NCBI GenBank assembly: GCA_021608145.1
Contig: JAKIHM010000003.1
Location: forward strand, 83,896 to 147,895
Length of the DNA stretch: 64,000 nucleotides
Direction of reading: 5' to 3'
Source of the DNA: Thermovorax subterraneus
GTDB lineage: Bacteria; Bacillota; Thermosediminibacteria; Thermosediminibacterales; Thermosediminibacteraceae
Shown: positions 18,885-27,558 of the stretch, piece after piece
How the letters are laid out: each line of letters begins with the position of its first letter
How positions within the stretch are numbered: the stretch's first letter is position 1
Program-made: the position numbers and the translations under genes
The notes under the pieces: generated by a model
The model's database searches: none
Told to the model about the DNA's origin: nothing
Seen by the model: the letters and a program-made list of their open reading frames with translations, nothing else

Positions 18885-20792
18885 TTAATGTCCTTCTATA
18901 TCAAGGTATTCGGTTTTCATCCTCAATGGGTCAAAGGCCCTTCCACCGCCCTCGTAAAACTTTCCAAAAAACTCAATATACTGCAGACGGCTGCTGTGGA
19001 CGTAAGCACCAAGGGCATTCACCGCAATATTAAACAGATGGCCCCCAGCCATTATTATTACCATTGCTATATATCCAATGATATTTACTCCGAGCATTTT
19101 AGCCATGGTATTTATAACGGTGGCTATCACACCTGTCGCCAGGCCTAAAGCCAAAAGTCGCGAATACGAGAGCACATCGCTGAGGTAACTCGTCACGTTG
19201 TAAAGGCTGAGCAATCCCGACGTGAATTTTTTTATTATGCTCCGCTGCGTTCTACCCTGGGTTAGTACAAGACCCATAGCTCCGACTAAAGCAACGTATT
19301 TAGCCACCCCTACAGTCCCTGGAAAAGCCAGCATTATGAGCCCGGTCAGGAATACCAGCCAAAGCCCTTGATCCATCAAAGCATCGGCAACTTTCCCTTT
19401 TCTTATGTCTTTGTAAGCACTTAAAACTATTCCAGTATATATTTGTACAAGGCCCATAGCAAAACTCAAATATAAAACCGCCATGGGGTTATCCAAAGGA
19501 TTAAGCCAGAGGGGTTTTACTTTTATTAGATCTCCAAACCAGCTACCGAAAATAATTCCCCATATAAAGGTAGAGATGCCGCATAAAAAGAGAAGTTCCA
19601 CTAATTTTTTGCCCATCCCCGCTAACTTAAGTTTCCACAATGCAAGGGCTGAAAGTAGCGACAGCACCAATCCGTAAGCTGCATCGCTTACCATCATTCC
19701 AAAAAACACGAAATAAAACGGCGCCATGTAAACATTGGGGTCGATTTCCCTTGGATCTGGAAGGCTGTAAAGCTCAGTCACTATTTCAAAAGGCTGTACC
19801 AATCGCGGGTTTGATAAAGCAACCGGTATGTCGTCATCTTCTGCGGGGTCTTCAAATTCAAGATGCACCGTATCTGTAACGGAATTTATCGCACTATTTA
19901 CCGATTCTACCGAATTTTCGGGAACATACGCCTTCATTACAAATATCTTTTCGGTGTCGGCCATCTTTTGCAGGTTTTCTTTCTTTTGCTTTTCTAAAAG
20001 CAAGTAGTCGTAAAACGCCTTGAGGTCCAGCAGATTGTCTGAGAGTTTGGTAATCTCCTCTTTTATACTCTTCCTTTCGGATTCTATAGCCTCCAACCTC
20101 TCCTGTAATTTGCAAACAATCTCCTGAGGCGTTCCAGTAAATCCGCTAAATTCTTCGGTATTTACCGAAAATTCCTTGGAGAGCTCCTGTGCCTCAGTTC
20201 TAATGGAGCTATGATATACAGCAAGGGCCAGGCTTTCTTCTCGGCTTTCGCCAACTGGAATTACTTCCAGCGGCAAGTCGCTCTCTTTAACCTTGTTCAT
20301 AAACTCTTTGAAATTCTTTTTCGGCACAGTGATAGCCTTTATATCAACCTTTCCCGTGGTACCAAGGTCCTCTACCGGGATATCTAGGGCTCCCCAAGGT
20401 TTTATTAATTCTATCTGGTTTACTATCCTTCCTTCTTCAGTTTTTAGCCTTGAAAACCTCTGCTCAAAGCGGTAAATGGAATCTACTATTTTAAAAACTT
20501 CTGCCTCACGGCTTAAAATTTCCTCAAGTTTTTTCCAACTGACTTTGGGCCTTCCATAAATAAGCGGATTTTGTTCCTTGGCATAAGGTCTTAGAAATTC
20601 TATGGCAAATTTCAACCTTGAAAGCTTTGTCTCCAGTTCTGAAAGCTCGGCAGTTATTTTTGAATTGCCTCCCTCTTCTTCTTTTACATCCGCTATCTCA
20701 ACTGTTCCTAGCCTTTGCAAAGCGCCAAGGAGGCTGTCCAAATCATCCTTCAAACCCAAAAGGAACATTTTTTTCATTTTAACTATCGCCAT
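18885..20792 (-). CDS. ntpI: V-type ATPase subunit I (membrane stator, a-subunit homologue)
   Basis: A 635-residue protein. The N-terminal half is soluble and coiled (about 1-330); the C-terminal half has seven or eight membrane helices, including SYLSDVLSYSRLLALGLATGVIATVIN, which carries the conserved arginine of the ion channel, and GHLFNIAVNALGAYVHSSRLQYIEFFGKFYEGGGRAF. It provides the ion half-channels facing the K ring. Its start overlaps subunit G/H by 14 bp. Confidence 0.95.
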   Translation of the reverse strand: MAIVKMKKMFLLGLKDDLDSLLGALQRLGTVEIADVKEEEGGNSKITAELSELETKLSRLKFAIEFLRPYAKEQNPLIYGRPKVSWKKLEEILSREAEVFKIVDSIYRFEQRFSRLKTEEGRIVNQIELIKPWGALDIPVEDLGTTGKVDIKAITVPKKNFKEFMNKVKESDLPLEVIPVGESREESLALAVYHSSIRTEAQELSKEFSVNTEEFSGFTGTPQEIVCKLQERLEAIESERKSIKEEITKLSDNLLDLKAFYDYLLLEKQKKENLQKMADTEKIFVMKAYVPENSVESVNSAINSVTDTVHLEFEDPAEDDDIPVALSNPRLVQPFEIVTELYSLPDPREIDPNVYMAPFYFVFFGMMVSDAAYGLVLSLLSALALWKLKLAGMGKKLVELLFLCGISTFIWGIIFGSWFGDLIKVKPLWLNPLDNPMAVLYLSFAMGLVQIYTGIVLSAYKDIRKGKVADALMDQGLWLVFLTGLIMLAFPGTVGVAKYVALVGAMGLVLTQGRTQRSIIKKFTSGLLSLYNVTSYLSDVLSYSRLLALGLATGVIATVINTMAKMLGVNIIGYIAMVIIMAGGHLFNIAVNALGAYVHSSRLQYIEFFGKFYEGGGRAFDPLRMKTEYLDIEGH

Positions 20793-21102
20793 ATAAAGTC
20801 ACTACCTTCTTTACTATAAAGTCGGCTGCTTGAGGAATTCGTTCTTTTGACCTTTCAACCAATTCTTTTATCTTTTCTTCATACTCCTCTTTTAAAGACA
20901 GGGCTTTTCTTTCCGCTTCCTTTTTAGCATCTTCAACGATGCTATTGAAGACCTCTTCTCCCTTTTTTTGAGCACTCAAAATTACTTCTTCCGCTTTTCT
21001 ATTGGCTGCAGCTACAATAGACTTGGCTTCTTTCTCGGCTTCTTCTATTATAGCTTTCGCCCTACTTTCGGTCGCCCTTATATCGTCTATGACCTCTCTC
21101 AA
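20779..21102 (-). CDS. ntpG: V-type ATPase subunit G/H (peripheral stalk coiled coil)
   Basis: A 107-residue, highly charged coiled-coil protein (TESRAKAIIEEAEKEAKSIVAAANRKAEEVIL) ending IPQAADFIVKKVVTLYG, the subunit H/G pattern of A/V-type ATPases. The start is a TTG with GGGAGGTG about 10 nt upstream. It forms the stator stalk with subunit E and leads the ATPase structural genes. Confidence 0.88.
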   Translation of the reverse strand: MREVIDDIRATESRAKAIIEEAEKEAKSIVAAANRKAEEVILSAQKKGEEVFNSIVEDAKKEAERKALSLKEEYEEKIKELVERSKERIPQAADFIVKKVVTLYGDS

Positions 21103-21132
21103 GCTAAAATCACCTCCCGATGATAAAATAAA

Positions 21133-21351
21133 TTATTTCTTTTTTTTGAATTCTAACGATAAAAGTTTATATACACTCATCGCACCTGAAAAAGCCCCTA
21201 ACAGTACTCCTAGAATCAAAAAAAGGCTGCCTGACGAAAGCCTCCTGTCCAAATAGGCTCCGACATATACACCACCCAGGATAGGCAAGGCCATATTCAA
21301 GCCGATTTGAGTCAAAAGTGCAATATGTTGAACTAATCTTATATCTTTCAT
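21133..21351 (-). CDS. AtpI/AtpZ-like small membrane protein
   Basis: A 72-residue protein with two membrane helices (ALLTQIGLNMALPILGGVYVGAYLDRRL and SLFLILGVLLGAFSGAMSVYKLL), the AtpI/AtpZ pattern. That family normally heads F1Fo operons and helps assemble the c-ring or move Mg2+/Ca2+. Here it is the first gene of a V-type operon, 30 bp before subunit G/H. The ATG has no ribosome site and lies 7 nt after a TATAAT, suggesting a leaderless mRNA; a TTG 12 codons upstream is the only longer option and would fall inside the promoter. Confidence 0.78.
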   Translation of the reverse strand: MKDIRLVQHIALLTQIGLNMALPILGGVYVGAYLDRRLSSGSLFLILGVLLGAFSGAMSVYKLLSLEFKKKK

Positions 21352-21358
21352 AGTGGTA

Positions 21359-21387
21359 ATTATACAATATAGCAAAAAAAAATTCAA
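21359..21387 (-). promoter_or_regulatory. Sigma-A promoter of the AtpI-like/V-ATPase operon
   Basis: On the minus strand TTGAAT is separated from TATAAT by exactly 17 bp, the spacer beginning with a T tract. The ATG follows the -10 box by 7 nt, so the transcript would start at or next to the start codon. Confidence 0.7.
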
Positions 21388-21478
21388 ACCAGATGATTGG
21401 AAACATACAATCGATTTCTCACGCTATCTTCTTTATAATCACAATTACAGCAATTTTTGTGAACTGTATCACAATCTT

Positions 21479-22504
21479 TCAATTTTTCTTCTGATTTCCA
21501 GGGCTATTATTAGATTTTCCCTTTATCTGAAGTGCTTTGTCTTTTTCCGGCTTTTCCTGCTGCTTGCTTTGACCTGCATCATTTACTTTTTTGTCAACCC
21601 GTGCTTCTTGCCCATTACTTATTTCTTCATCTTTCGTTTTCACAACTTCATTATTATAATTTCCGATAGCCGGGTTTTCTTTCGGTTTTTGAGGTGTCTG
21701 TTTTTGAGGCGTCTTGTTTACTTTATCTTTATCCTCTGCCTTTTCTTCATTTCCTGAGCTAAACTTCAGCTCCTTGATTAAGTCCTTAACCTGCATTTTT
21801 TTTATGTTCTCTAGCTCCAAATTAATACCCTTTTCCTTCAACTTCTCATAAAGCACTAGTTTTCCCTCGGATATTCCAAGTTTTTTCGCCTCATTGTGCA
21901 ATTTTATGGAGGAATGCTGCACGTACAGTTCAACCTTATTCTCACCTTCCTGCTGTATGGAAATGCCGCCTTCACCTTTAATTTTTTCTAATTCCTTCAT
22001 TGCAGTTTGTTCCAGTTTCTTTCCAAGAGCCAACTTTTTCTCGTCCTTCAAGTTAGATATCGTAATCATTACCACCGATTCCGGGTTTAGGAACTTTTGC
22101 TCTCTGGCCCTTTCAAGCAGGGTTTCCATAACTTCTTCTGCGGGCAAAGCCCTATAAGATTTCTCGTTCCCTACCAATCGTTTTCCCTCTTCGTTTAAAC
22201 CTACGACGTCTACTGTCCGGTCGAACCTGTTTAGTGATATTTCTACGCTCGGATTCACGTCCATCGTAACGTAGGTCACTGGCCGGTAAAAGGCCATCCC
22301 GTATCCCGCAAGGACCGAAACTATTATCAAAGCAGCCGCTATGGATGCTATTTTTCTAAATGACGTGCGGGTACCTATCTCGCAAATCTCTATTTCGTCG
22401 CCAATCTGCCTGTCTTTATATTTATTTTGCACTTTTATGAACTCGCCTTTGTGATTGACTACTATAATGTAGTCATCTTGAATATCTACAATAATAGCCT
22501 TCAC
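21479..22504 (-). CDS. rsgI: RsgI-type anti-sigma-I factor
   Basis: A 341-residue protein. Residues 1-55 are the cytosolic anti-sigma domain (KAIIVDIQDDYIIVVNHKGEFIKVQ), followed by a single membrane helix (IASIAAALIIVSVLAGYGMAFY), a conserved external segment (YVTMDVNPSVEISLNRFDRTVDVVGLNEEGK), and a long disordered tail rich in K, E, Q, N and P. In Clostridium thermocellum RsgI tails carry carbohydrate-sensing modules; here the tail is only low-complexity. It sits 4 bp after sigI, its usual partner. Confidence 0.93.
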   Translation of the reverse strand: MKAIIVDIQDDYIIVVNHKGEFIKVQNKYKDRQIGDEIEICEIGTRTSFRKIASIAAALIIVSVLAGYGMAFYRPVTYVTMDVNPSVEISLNRFDRTVDVVGLNEEGKRLVGNEKSYRALPAEEVMETLLERAREQKFLNPESVVMITISNLKDEKKLALGKKLEQTAMKELEKIKGEGGISIQQEGENKVELYVQHSSIKLHNEAKKLGISEGKLVLYEKLKEKGINLELENIKKMQVKDLIKELKFSSGNEEKAEDKDKVNKTPQKQTPQKPKENPAIGNYNNEVVKTKDEEISNGQEARVDKKVNDAGQSKQQEKPEKDKALQIKGKSNNSPGNQKKN

Positions 22505-22508
22505 CTTT

Positions 22509-23216
22509 TTACCTCCATTTTATGTAATCTTTTATGTACTTATAGTCTCCCGAGAGGATTACGACCGCCGCTATTATATAATTTCGCCCGCGCTCTATTT
22601 TCTTTCTGGGTATTTTTGTGGCTTTTTCAATTTTTTCTATGGGCAGATACTTTTTCTCCATTATAGTCTTCAAGATTTCGGGAGAAGACATAATGTAATC
22701 TATAACCTGAAGATAAACCCTTCGAGTGCCTTCCTGTTTGGGCGAGCTTTTTGCAACATCCGAAAAGGAAATCCCCCATTTGCCAAGTTCTTCTTTAATC
22801 TCCAGTATTTCAAGCCTTCTTAATCGACTTACCTCATCTTCCCGGTGTTTTTTTATGGATTCTTCGGTGCCTATTTCCGGTTCGATTTCATCCTCATCAT
22901 CCGCACTATGCCACATATAAATCAAAGTATCCGAACTCTTTTTTTCCTTCCTATAGTAGTCTATGAGCCGGTTTTTTATGACATTTCTCGCAAAGGCGAG
23001 GAAATTGCCTTTATTAATGTCAAATTTTTGAATGGCTTCGTTAAAGGCTATCATCGCTATGCTTAGCTCATCGTCTATGCCGTATTCAACCCGGCGCCCT
23101 ATGCATTTTTCGACAACCGATGCTATAAAGGGCTTGTATTCTTCTATGAATAGACTTATATTGTCCATATTTCCCTTAATCGCCATTACTCGTTCATTTA
23201 TTGAAGGTTGATTCAT
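22509..23216 (-). CDS. sigI: SigI: RNA polymerase sigma-I factor
   Basis: A 235-residue sigma factor. Region 2-like sequence (DDELSIAMIAFNEAIQKFDINKGNFLAFARNVIKNRLIDYYRKEKK) is followed by the sigma-I C-terminal domain with IPRKKIERGRNYIIAAVVILSGDYKYIKDYI. The ATG has GGAGGTAG 3-4 nt upstream. SigI governs heat/envelope stress in Bacillus and polysaccharide response in clostridia; its activity is set by the adjacent membrane protein RsgI. Confidence 0.95.
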   Translation of the reverse strand: MNQPSINERVMAIKGNMDNISLFIEEYKPFIASVVEKCIGRRVEYGIDDELSIAMIAFNEAIQKFDINKGNFLAFARNVIKNRLIDYYRKEKKSSDTLIYMWHSADDEDEIEPEIGTEESIKKHREDEVSRLRRLEILEIKEELGKWGISFSDVAKSSPKQEGTRRVYLQVIDYIMSSPEILKTIMEKKYLPIEKIEKATKIPRKKIERGRNYIIAAVVILSGDYKYIKDYIKWR

Positions 23217-23369
23217 GGCTACCTCCGCATAATGAGAATAACTCTTTTAAATTATAGCAAAAATTTTCGCAGTTATTAAGTCAAAGGCCCGTTGATTTTG
23301 CTTCTTTCATTTGGTAGGATTTGAAATATAAAATTTATTAACCGCAAAGAGAGGTAGAACGTTGAAAAA

Positions 23370-24623
23370 ATGTACATCTTCTGGGTTCCCGGCATATTGT
23401 CTTTTCTCTTAGCAAGCCTTTTTTTCACGGAAAATAAGTCTGCATCCTATTTTGTGGATTTTGCAAAAGGCTACCTCGCTTTAAGACTTGCCGGTATTTT
23501 TTCTCATTCTGGCCTTTCATACCTTTTTGCAGCGGCTGGACTTTTACTAGGACAATCCAGACCTATTTTTAGAGGTTTTAAAGGAGATTCTGCCGAAGTT
23601 TTAAGCCTCGGGATTTTAACTTTTATGTCGCCAATTTTAGGCCTTATTCTGCTTTTCTTCTTTTTACTTTTAAAATTCCTTTTTCATGACTACGACGATG
23701 CGGTCTTTGCAACTTCGTTTCTAATGCCCATCCTGGCATTAAAGTTTTTCAAAAGCGACGCATATGTTCTTATATCTTTTTTCGCTTTCGGGGTTCTAAT
23801 TATTCAATTTCTACCGCCGGCAATTGAAAAATATATAAAACCCAGGTTTTTGACAAGGGTAGCCTTTGCCTTCTTGTTGTTTTTTGCATGTGCCCTGTTT
23901 TTTTTCAACAAATACGTCTATAAAGGCTTTGGAGCCCAAAAAGATTTAATACGGCACGGACCCGGGCATTTTAAGTATGTAGCAATTACCTTCGATGATG
24001 GCCCTGATCCATTATATACGCCGCAAATTCTAGATATATTAAAGGAAAAGGACGTTCGGGCCACGTTTTTCCTCATAGGCAAGAACGCACAGCAGTATCC
24101 GGAAATTGCAAAAAGAATAGCAAAGGAAGGTCATACTATCGGAAACCACACCTATTCCCACAGGAGCCTTATTCCACTCTCGGTCGCCGCTACAAGGGAT
24201 GAAATTAAAAAGGGAGAGGAAGCAATTATTAAAGCTACCGGGATAAGGCCTACCTTGTTCAGACCGCCAAGGGGAGTATATTCTATTTATGCCCTTAAGT
24301 TTCTGAGGCAGGAGCGCTATACGGTGGTGCTCTGGGATGTATCGGCTATGGACTGGGCGGAACTTCCTCCTCAAAGTATTGTTTCCAACGTTTTGCGCCA
24401 CGTAAGGCCCGGTTCGATAATACTTTTTCACGACAGCGGGGATATAGTCTCTTTTAAAGGCGGCGACAGAACCAACACTGTAAAAGCCCTTCCCCTCGTG
24501 ATAGACGAACTAAAAGCTCAAGGTTACGAATTTATTACCATAGACGAAATGATATTCTTATCGGAATTAATGGGGACTGAGGACAATGGTGAGGATAGTG
24601 AAAGCCAGAATCCAGCACATTGA
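23370..24623 (+). CDS. Membrane polysaccharide deacetylase with PlsY-like N-terminal domain
   Basis: A 417-residue fusion. Residues 1-190 form about five or six membrane helices and resemble acyl-phosphate:glycerol-3-phosphate acyltransferase PlsY: FAKGYLALRLAG matches the D(V/F)xKG loop, but GHxxP is GQSRP and FKGGKG is FKGDSA, so the acyltransferase site looks dead. Residues 205-395 are a NodB deacetylase with TFDDGPDP, GNHTYSHRSL, FRPPRG, WDVSAMDW and ILFHDSG, all metal and catalytic residues present. It likely N-deacetylates peptidoglycan or another wall polymer. Divergent to sigI-rsgI. The RBS GAGAGGT is rather distant (about 12 nt). Confidence 0.85.
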   Translation: MYIFWVPGILSFLLASLFFTENKSASYFVDFAKGYLALRLAGIFSHSGLSYLFAAAGLLLGQSRPIFRGFKGDSAEVLSLGILTFMSPILGLILLFFFLLLKFLFHDYDDAVFATSFLMPILALKFFKSDAYVLISFFAFGVLIIQFLPPAIEKYIKPRFLTRVAFAFLLFFACALFFFNKYVYKGFGAQKDLIRHGPGHFKYVAITFDDGPDPLYTPQILDILKEKDVRATFFLIGKNAQQYPEIAKRIAKEGHTIGNHTYSHRSLIPLSVAATRDEIKKGEEAIIKATGIRPTLFRPPRGVYSIYALKFLRQERYTVVLWDVSAMDWAELPPQSIVSNVLRHVRPGSIILFHDSGDIVSFKGGDRTNTVKALPLVIDELKAQGYEFITIDEMIFLSELMGTEDNGEDSESQNPAH

Positions 24624-25199
24624 GGCGGTAGTTGATATTTTCTGTGCCGCCTTTTATAAAAGCATAACCTTTTTTACACCCAATATCTCTGGTGTGAAAG
24701 AGGCATTTAAAGATTTTTTAGGCTTCTTATGGAGACCTTTAATGGTGGATTTATGGTAGCCTTACATAATGATGAAGTATACGGATATATAATAATGGCG
24801 GATGATGTGAGAAGACTTTGGACAAAAGCGCTTTTTTCCGGTTTTATTTTCAAGGTAGCAGCAAAAGCCTTGAAGGGAATATATGGGATTGGGCCTGCAA
24901 CGATTTATAAGGTGGTCAAAAACAAGCTGTATTATTTGAAGTTTGAGATTTCGACAGAAAAGACAGCCCAACTCCTTTCCATAGCGGTCCACCCGTCGCA
25001 CCACGGAAAAGGCATAGGTAAAAAGCTGTTAGAGGCCGGTCTTAAATATATAAAATACCGGGGGATTAAGAAAATAAAGCTAGAGGTGAGGCCTGACAAT
25101 AAATCTGCACTTTCGATTTACGAAAAATACGGCTTCCAAGAGGTAGGAAAAGCAAAAGACCTTCAGGGCGATTGGCTCATAATGGTGAAAGAGCTATAA
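24586..25199 (+). pseudogene. GNAT N-acetyltransferase, frameshifted near its N-terminus
   Basis: The downstream frame (from 24729) encodes the core of a GNAT enzyme: LLSIAVHPSHHGKGIGKKLLEAGLKYIK is the acetyl-CoA loop, then KLEVRPDNKSALSIYEKYGF. Its first ATG has no ribosome site. The missing N-terminal strand and helix are encoded upstream in another frame from 24586 (MVRIVKARIQHIEAVVDIFCAAFY). One extra T in the T6 run near 24715 would join them as AFKDFFRLLMETFNGG. It overlaps the deacetylase gene end by 38 bp. A terminator-like GGCGG/CCGCC-TTTT hairpin lies in the 5' part. Real mutation or homopolymer error cannot be told here. Confidence 0.65.
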
Positions 25200-25217
25200 C
25201 GGGCAATTTAAAAAGAG

Positions 25218-25249
25218 TATGTCCCGAGATACATTGCTCTCGGGACATA
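25218..25249. terminator. Bidirectional terminator between GNAT and uraA
   Basis: A perfect 12-bp stem TATGTCCCGAGA/TCTCGGGACATA with an 8-nt loop lies between two convergent genes. Confidence 0.85.
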
Positions 25250-25253
25250 TGCG

Positions 25254-26483
25254 TTATTCTTTCGGAAGCAATTGGTTCAATATAATGCCCAAAACCGCTG
25301 CGAGACCTACACCACCCAGTTTAACCCCTCCGGGGAAGTTGATTACCGCTCCCCCTATTCCGACTACCAGAATAATACTTGCAATTATCAGGTTTCTAGT
25401 CTTTTTAAAATCCACGCTGTTTTCCACAACAGTCCTAACTCCTATGCTTGCTATCATTCCGAACAGGATTATGGATATGCCTCCTATAACTGGTTCAGGA
25501 ACCGTCCTGATTAAAGCGGTAAGCTTTTGAAAGCTCGAAAGCAGGATGGCGATAAAAGCTGCCACCCTCATCACTTGAGGCTTCCAAACGCCGGTAAGAG
25601 CAAGAACCCCAGTGTTTTCGGAGTATGTGGTATTGGCAGGCCCACCAAAAAGTCCGGCCAAGGACGTAGCTATACCGTCACCTATCAAGGTCAAGTGGAG
25701 TCCCGGATCTTTGACGAAATCTTTACCCACCGTTGCCCCCACCGCCAGCATGTCACCCACGTGTTCCACCATCGTCGCTACGGCTACCGGAGCTATCAAC
25801 CCTATAGCGGCAAGGTTGAATTCGGGCCTTGTGAAATTCGGCACGGCAAAAAGAGCCGCATCCTGAACAGGTTTTAGGTCAACGATCCCGAATATCAAGC
25901 ATGCAATATAGCCGGCGATCAACCCCACCAAAACGGGCACGAGTTTAAAAAATCCCCTGCCGTAAACGCTCACCACCATAACCGTGGCTAGCACTATTAA
26001 TGCAATGGTCCAGTTTTTGGATGCACTTTGAACCGCCACCGGCGCAAGATTCAAACCTATTACCATTATAATCGGCCCTGTTACTATTGGAGGAAGAAGC
26101 CTTTCCATAAATTCCCTTCCTAGAAAATAGACCAAGATGGCCATTACTACGTACAAAAGCCCTGCCACTATTATGCCGCCTTGAGCTGCCGGAACGCCCC
26201 ACTGCTTTACTACAAGGGCTATAGGGGCGATGAATGCAAAGGACGAACCCAAGAAGATCGGCACTTTTCTTTTCGTCACAAGATGGAAAAATAGTGTACC
26301 TATCCCCGCAGTAAAAAGTGCAACACCGACATCCAGTCCGGTAAGAAGCGGAACCAGCACAGTAGCTCCAAACATCGTAAAGGTATGCTGAAGTCCCAGG
26401 ATTAAAAGCTGTAACAGCGATATTCTGTCTTCCTCTTTCAAAGGCCCTGACAGTTCCTTTGAATTTGCAGTCAATTCTTTCAC
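25254..26483 (-). CDS. uraA: Uracil permease (NCS2/UraA family)
   Basis: A 409-residue membrane protein with about 12-14 helices. Family motifs are QHTFTMFGATVLVPLLTGLD at the N-terminus, APVAVATMVEHVGDMLAVG (substrate-site glutamate in TM8), GGPANTTYSENTGVLALTG, and the TM10 EPVIGG. A PyrR-type leader upstream shows it belongs to pyrimidine regulation (pyrP/uraA). It imports uracil with a proton; upp, a few genes away, converts uracil to UMP. Confidence 0.93.
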   Translation of the reverse strand: MKELTANSKELSGPLKEEDRISLLQLLILGLQHTFTMFGATVLVPLLTGLDVGVALFTAGIGTLFFHLVTKRKVPIFLGSSFAFIAPIALVVKQWGVPAAQGGIIVAGLLYVVMAILVYFLGREFMERLLPPIVTGPIIMVIGLNLAPVAVQSASKNWTIALIVLATVMVVSVYGRGFFKLVPVLVGLIAGYIACLIFGIVDLKPVQDAALFAVPNFTRPEFNLAAIGLIAPVAVATMVEHVGDMLAVGATVGKDFVKDPGLHLTLIGDGIATSLAGLFGGPANTTYSENTGVLALTGVWKPQVMRVAAFIAILLSSFQKLTALIRTVPEPVIGGISIILFGMIASIGVRTVVENSVDFKKTRNLIIASIILVVGIGGAVINFPGGVKLGGVGLAAVLGIILNQLLPKE

Positions 26484-26504
26484 ACTTTTCCTCCTTTCAA
26501 CATT

Positions 26505-26640
26505 AAAGCCCCTGCTGTGAGGCAGCAGGGGTTTCCTTATTTAAAAAGCCTTCCTCTGTCAGGCAGAGAAAGGCTTTTTTTCTTCCCTTACGCCTTACTA
26601 GCCTCACAGGACCAGTTTAAAGGCTTGCCTATTAACTTTC
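26505..26640 (-). promoter_or_regulatory. PyrR-binding attenuator leader of uraA
   Basis: The minus-strand RNA contains GGTCCTGTGAGGCTAGTAAGG (26591-26611), a close match to the PyrR-binding loop (TCC-AGAGAGGCT-G-AAGG). It is followed by a strong terminator (AAAAAGCCTT...AAGGCTTTTT, 26543-26578) and then a second hairpin (CCCCTGCTG/CAGCAGGGG, 26509-26531) just before the ribosome site. High UMP/UTP-bound PyrR would be expected to favour termination. Confidence 0.85.
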
Positions 26641-26648
26641 CTTTTAGA

Positions 26649-26677
26649 ATCATAACACATAGCAGGATTACAGTCAA
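26649..26677 (-). promoter_or_regulatory. Promoter of uraA, overlapping the methyltransferase stop
   Basis: TTGACT and TATGAT are spaced 17 bp on the minus strand. The -35 box shares bases with the TGA stop of the upstream methyltransferase gene. Confidence 0.75.
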
Positions 26678-27540
26678 TACTTAAAATTTTCAAGGGACCA
26701 GAGGCGCTCCAGTGCCTTTTTCATATACTCTTCGTCTATTTCAAATCCGATTGCACTTATATTCAACTTTAAACAGGCAACCGCCGTGGTCCCGATTCCC
26801 ATAAAAGGATCCAGGACAAGTTTGGTCCTCTCAACCCCATGGAGTTTTATACACATTTCCGGAAGGGCAACCGGAAAAGTAGATGGATGTGGGCGCTGTT
26901 TTTCCCTGTCCCGTATGGTTTCATACGGAATAAACCAGGTATTCCCACGGCATCTCCTATCTTGCTTTGCGCTTTTCCATCGTCCTATATTTGACTTATC
27001 CTGATAGGGCACTCCTATGGCAAGTCTATCAAGCTCAACCTTTCCGGTCTTTGTAAAGTGAAAGATGTATTCATGATTATCGTGTAAAAAGCGCTTTCCC
27101 TTAATGGGTTTATAATGACCTACTGCCACATCACCGGATATGGCGGGATATTTGCCGACAGAGCTTTTCTCTATGGCGATGGATTTTACCCAATGGATAA
27201 CATTCTGAAGCTCAAAATGCTTCCTAAGCCTTTGCGCCACATCTAAGGGTATCCATGGATCGCTCGGTTTTCCACCTATATTTAGGAAAAAAGAACCGTC
27301 ATTTTTCAGCACCCTTTTAATCTCAACAGATACCTCTTCCAACCAGTCCAAATATTGCTCCCGTGGCATATTGTCATAATGGCTGTTGTAACGTATGCCT
27401 ATATTGTAAGGCGGGGAAGTGACTACCACGTCCACTTCTTCCTGCTTCAAGTATTTTCTCATACCCAATAAGCAATCCTCAAGATAGAGGGTAATTTTCC
27501 CCCCTACCTTATAAACCCTTTCCGAAGGCAAATCCGGCAT
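26674..27540 (-). CDS. Orphan beta-class DNA methyltransferase (N4-cytosine or N6-adenine)
   Basis: A 288-residue site-specific methyltransferase. Catalytic motif TSPPYN (residues 41-46) precedes the SAM-binding motif [16 protein letters not shown] near residue 245, the beta-class order. SPPY is more common in N4-cytosine enzymes, though N6-adenine members exist. No restriction gene is near, so it looks solitary. It lies 18 bp after wecB on the same strand. The recognition sequence cannot be read from the protein. Confidence 0.85.
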   Translation of the reverse strand: MPDLPSERVYKVGGKITLYLEDCLLGMRKYLKQEEVDVVVTSPPYNIGIRYNSHYDNMPREQYLDWLEEVSVEIKRVLKNDGSFFLNIGGKPSDPWIPLDVAQRLRKHFELQNVIHWVKSIAIEKSSVGKYPAISGDVAVGHYKPIKGKRFLHDNHEYIFHFTKTGKVELDRLAIGVPYQDKSNIGRWKSAKQDRRCRGNTWFIPYETIRDREKQRPHPSTFPVALPEMCIKLHGVERTKLVLDPFMGIGTTAVACLKLNISAIGFEIDEEYMKKALERLWSLENFKY

Positions 27541-27558
27541 AACCTTGCCTCAACTCCT

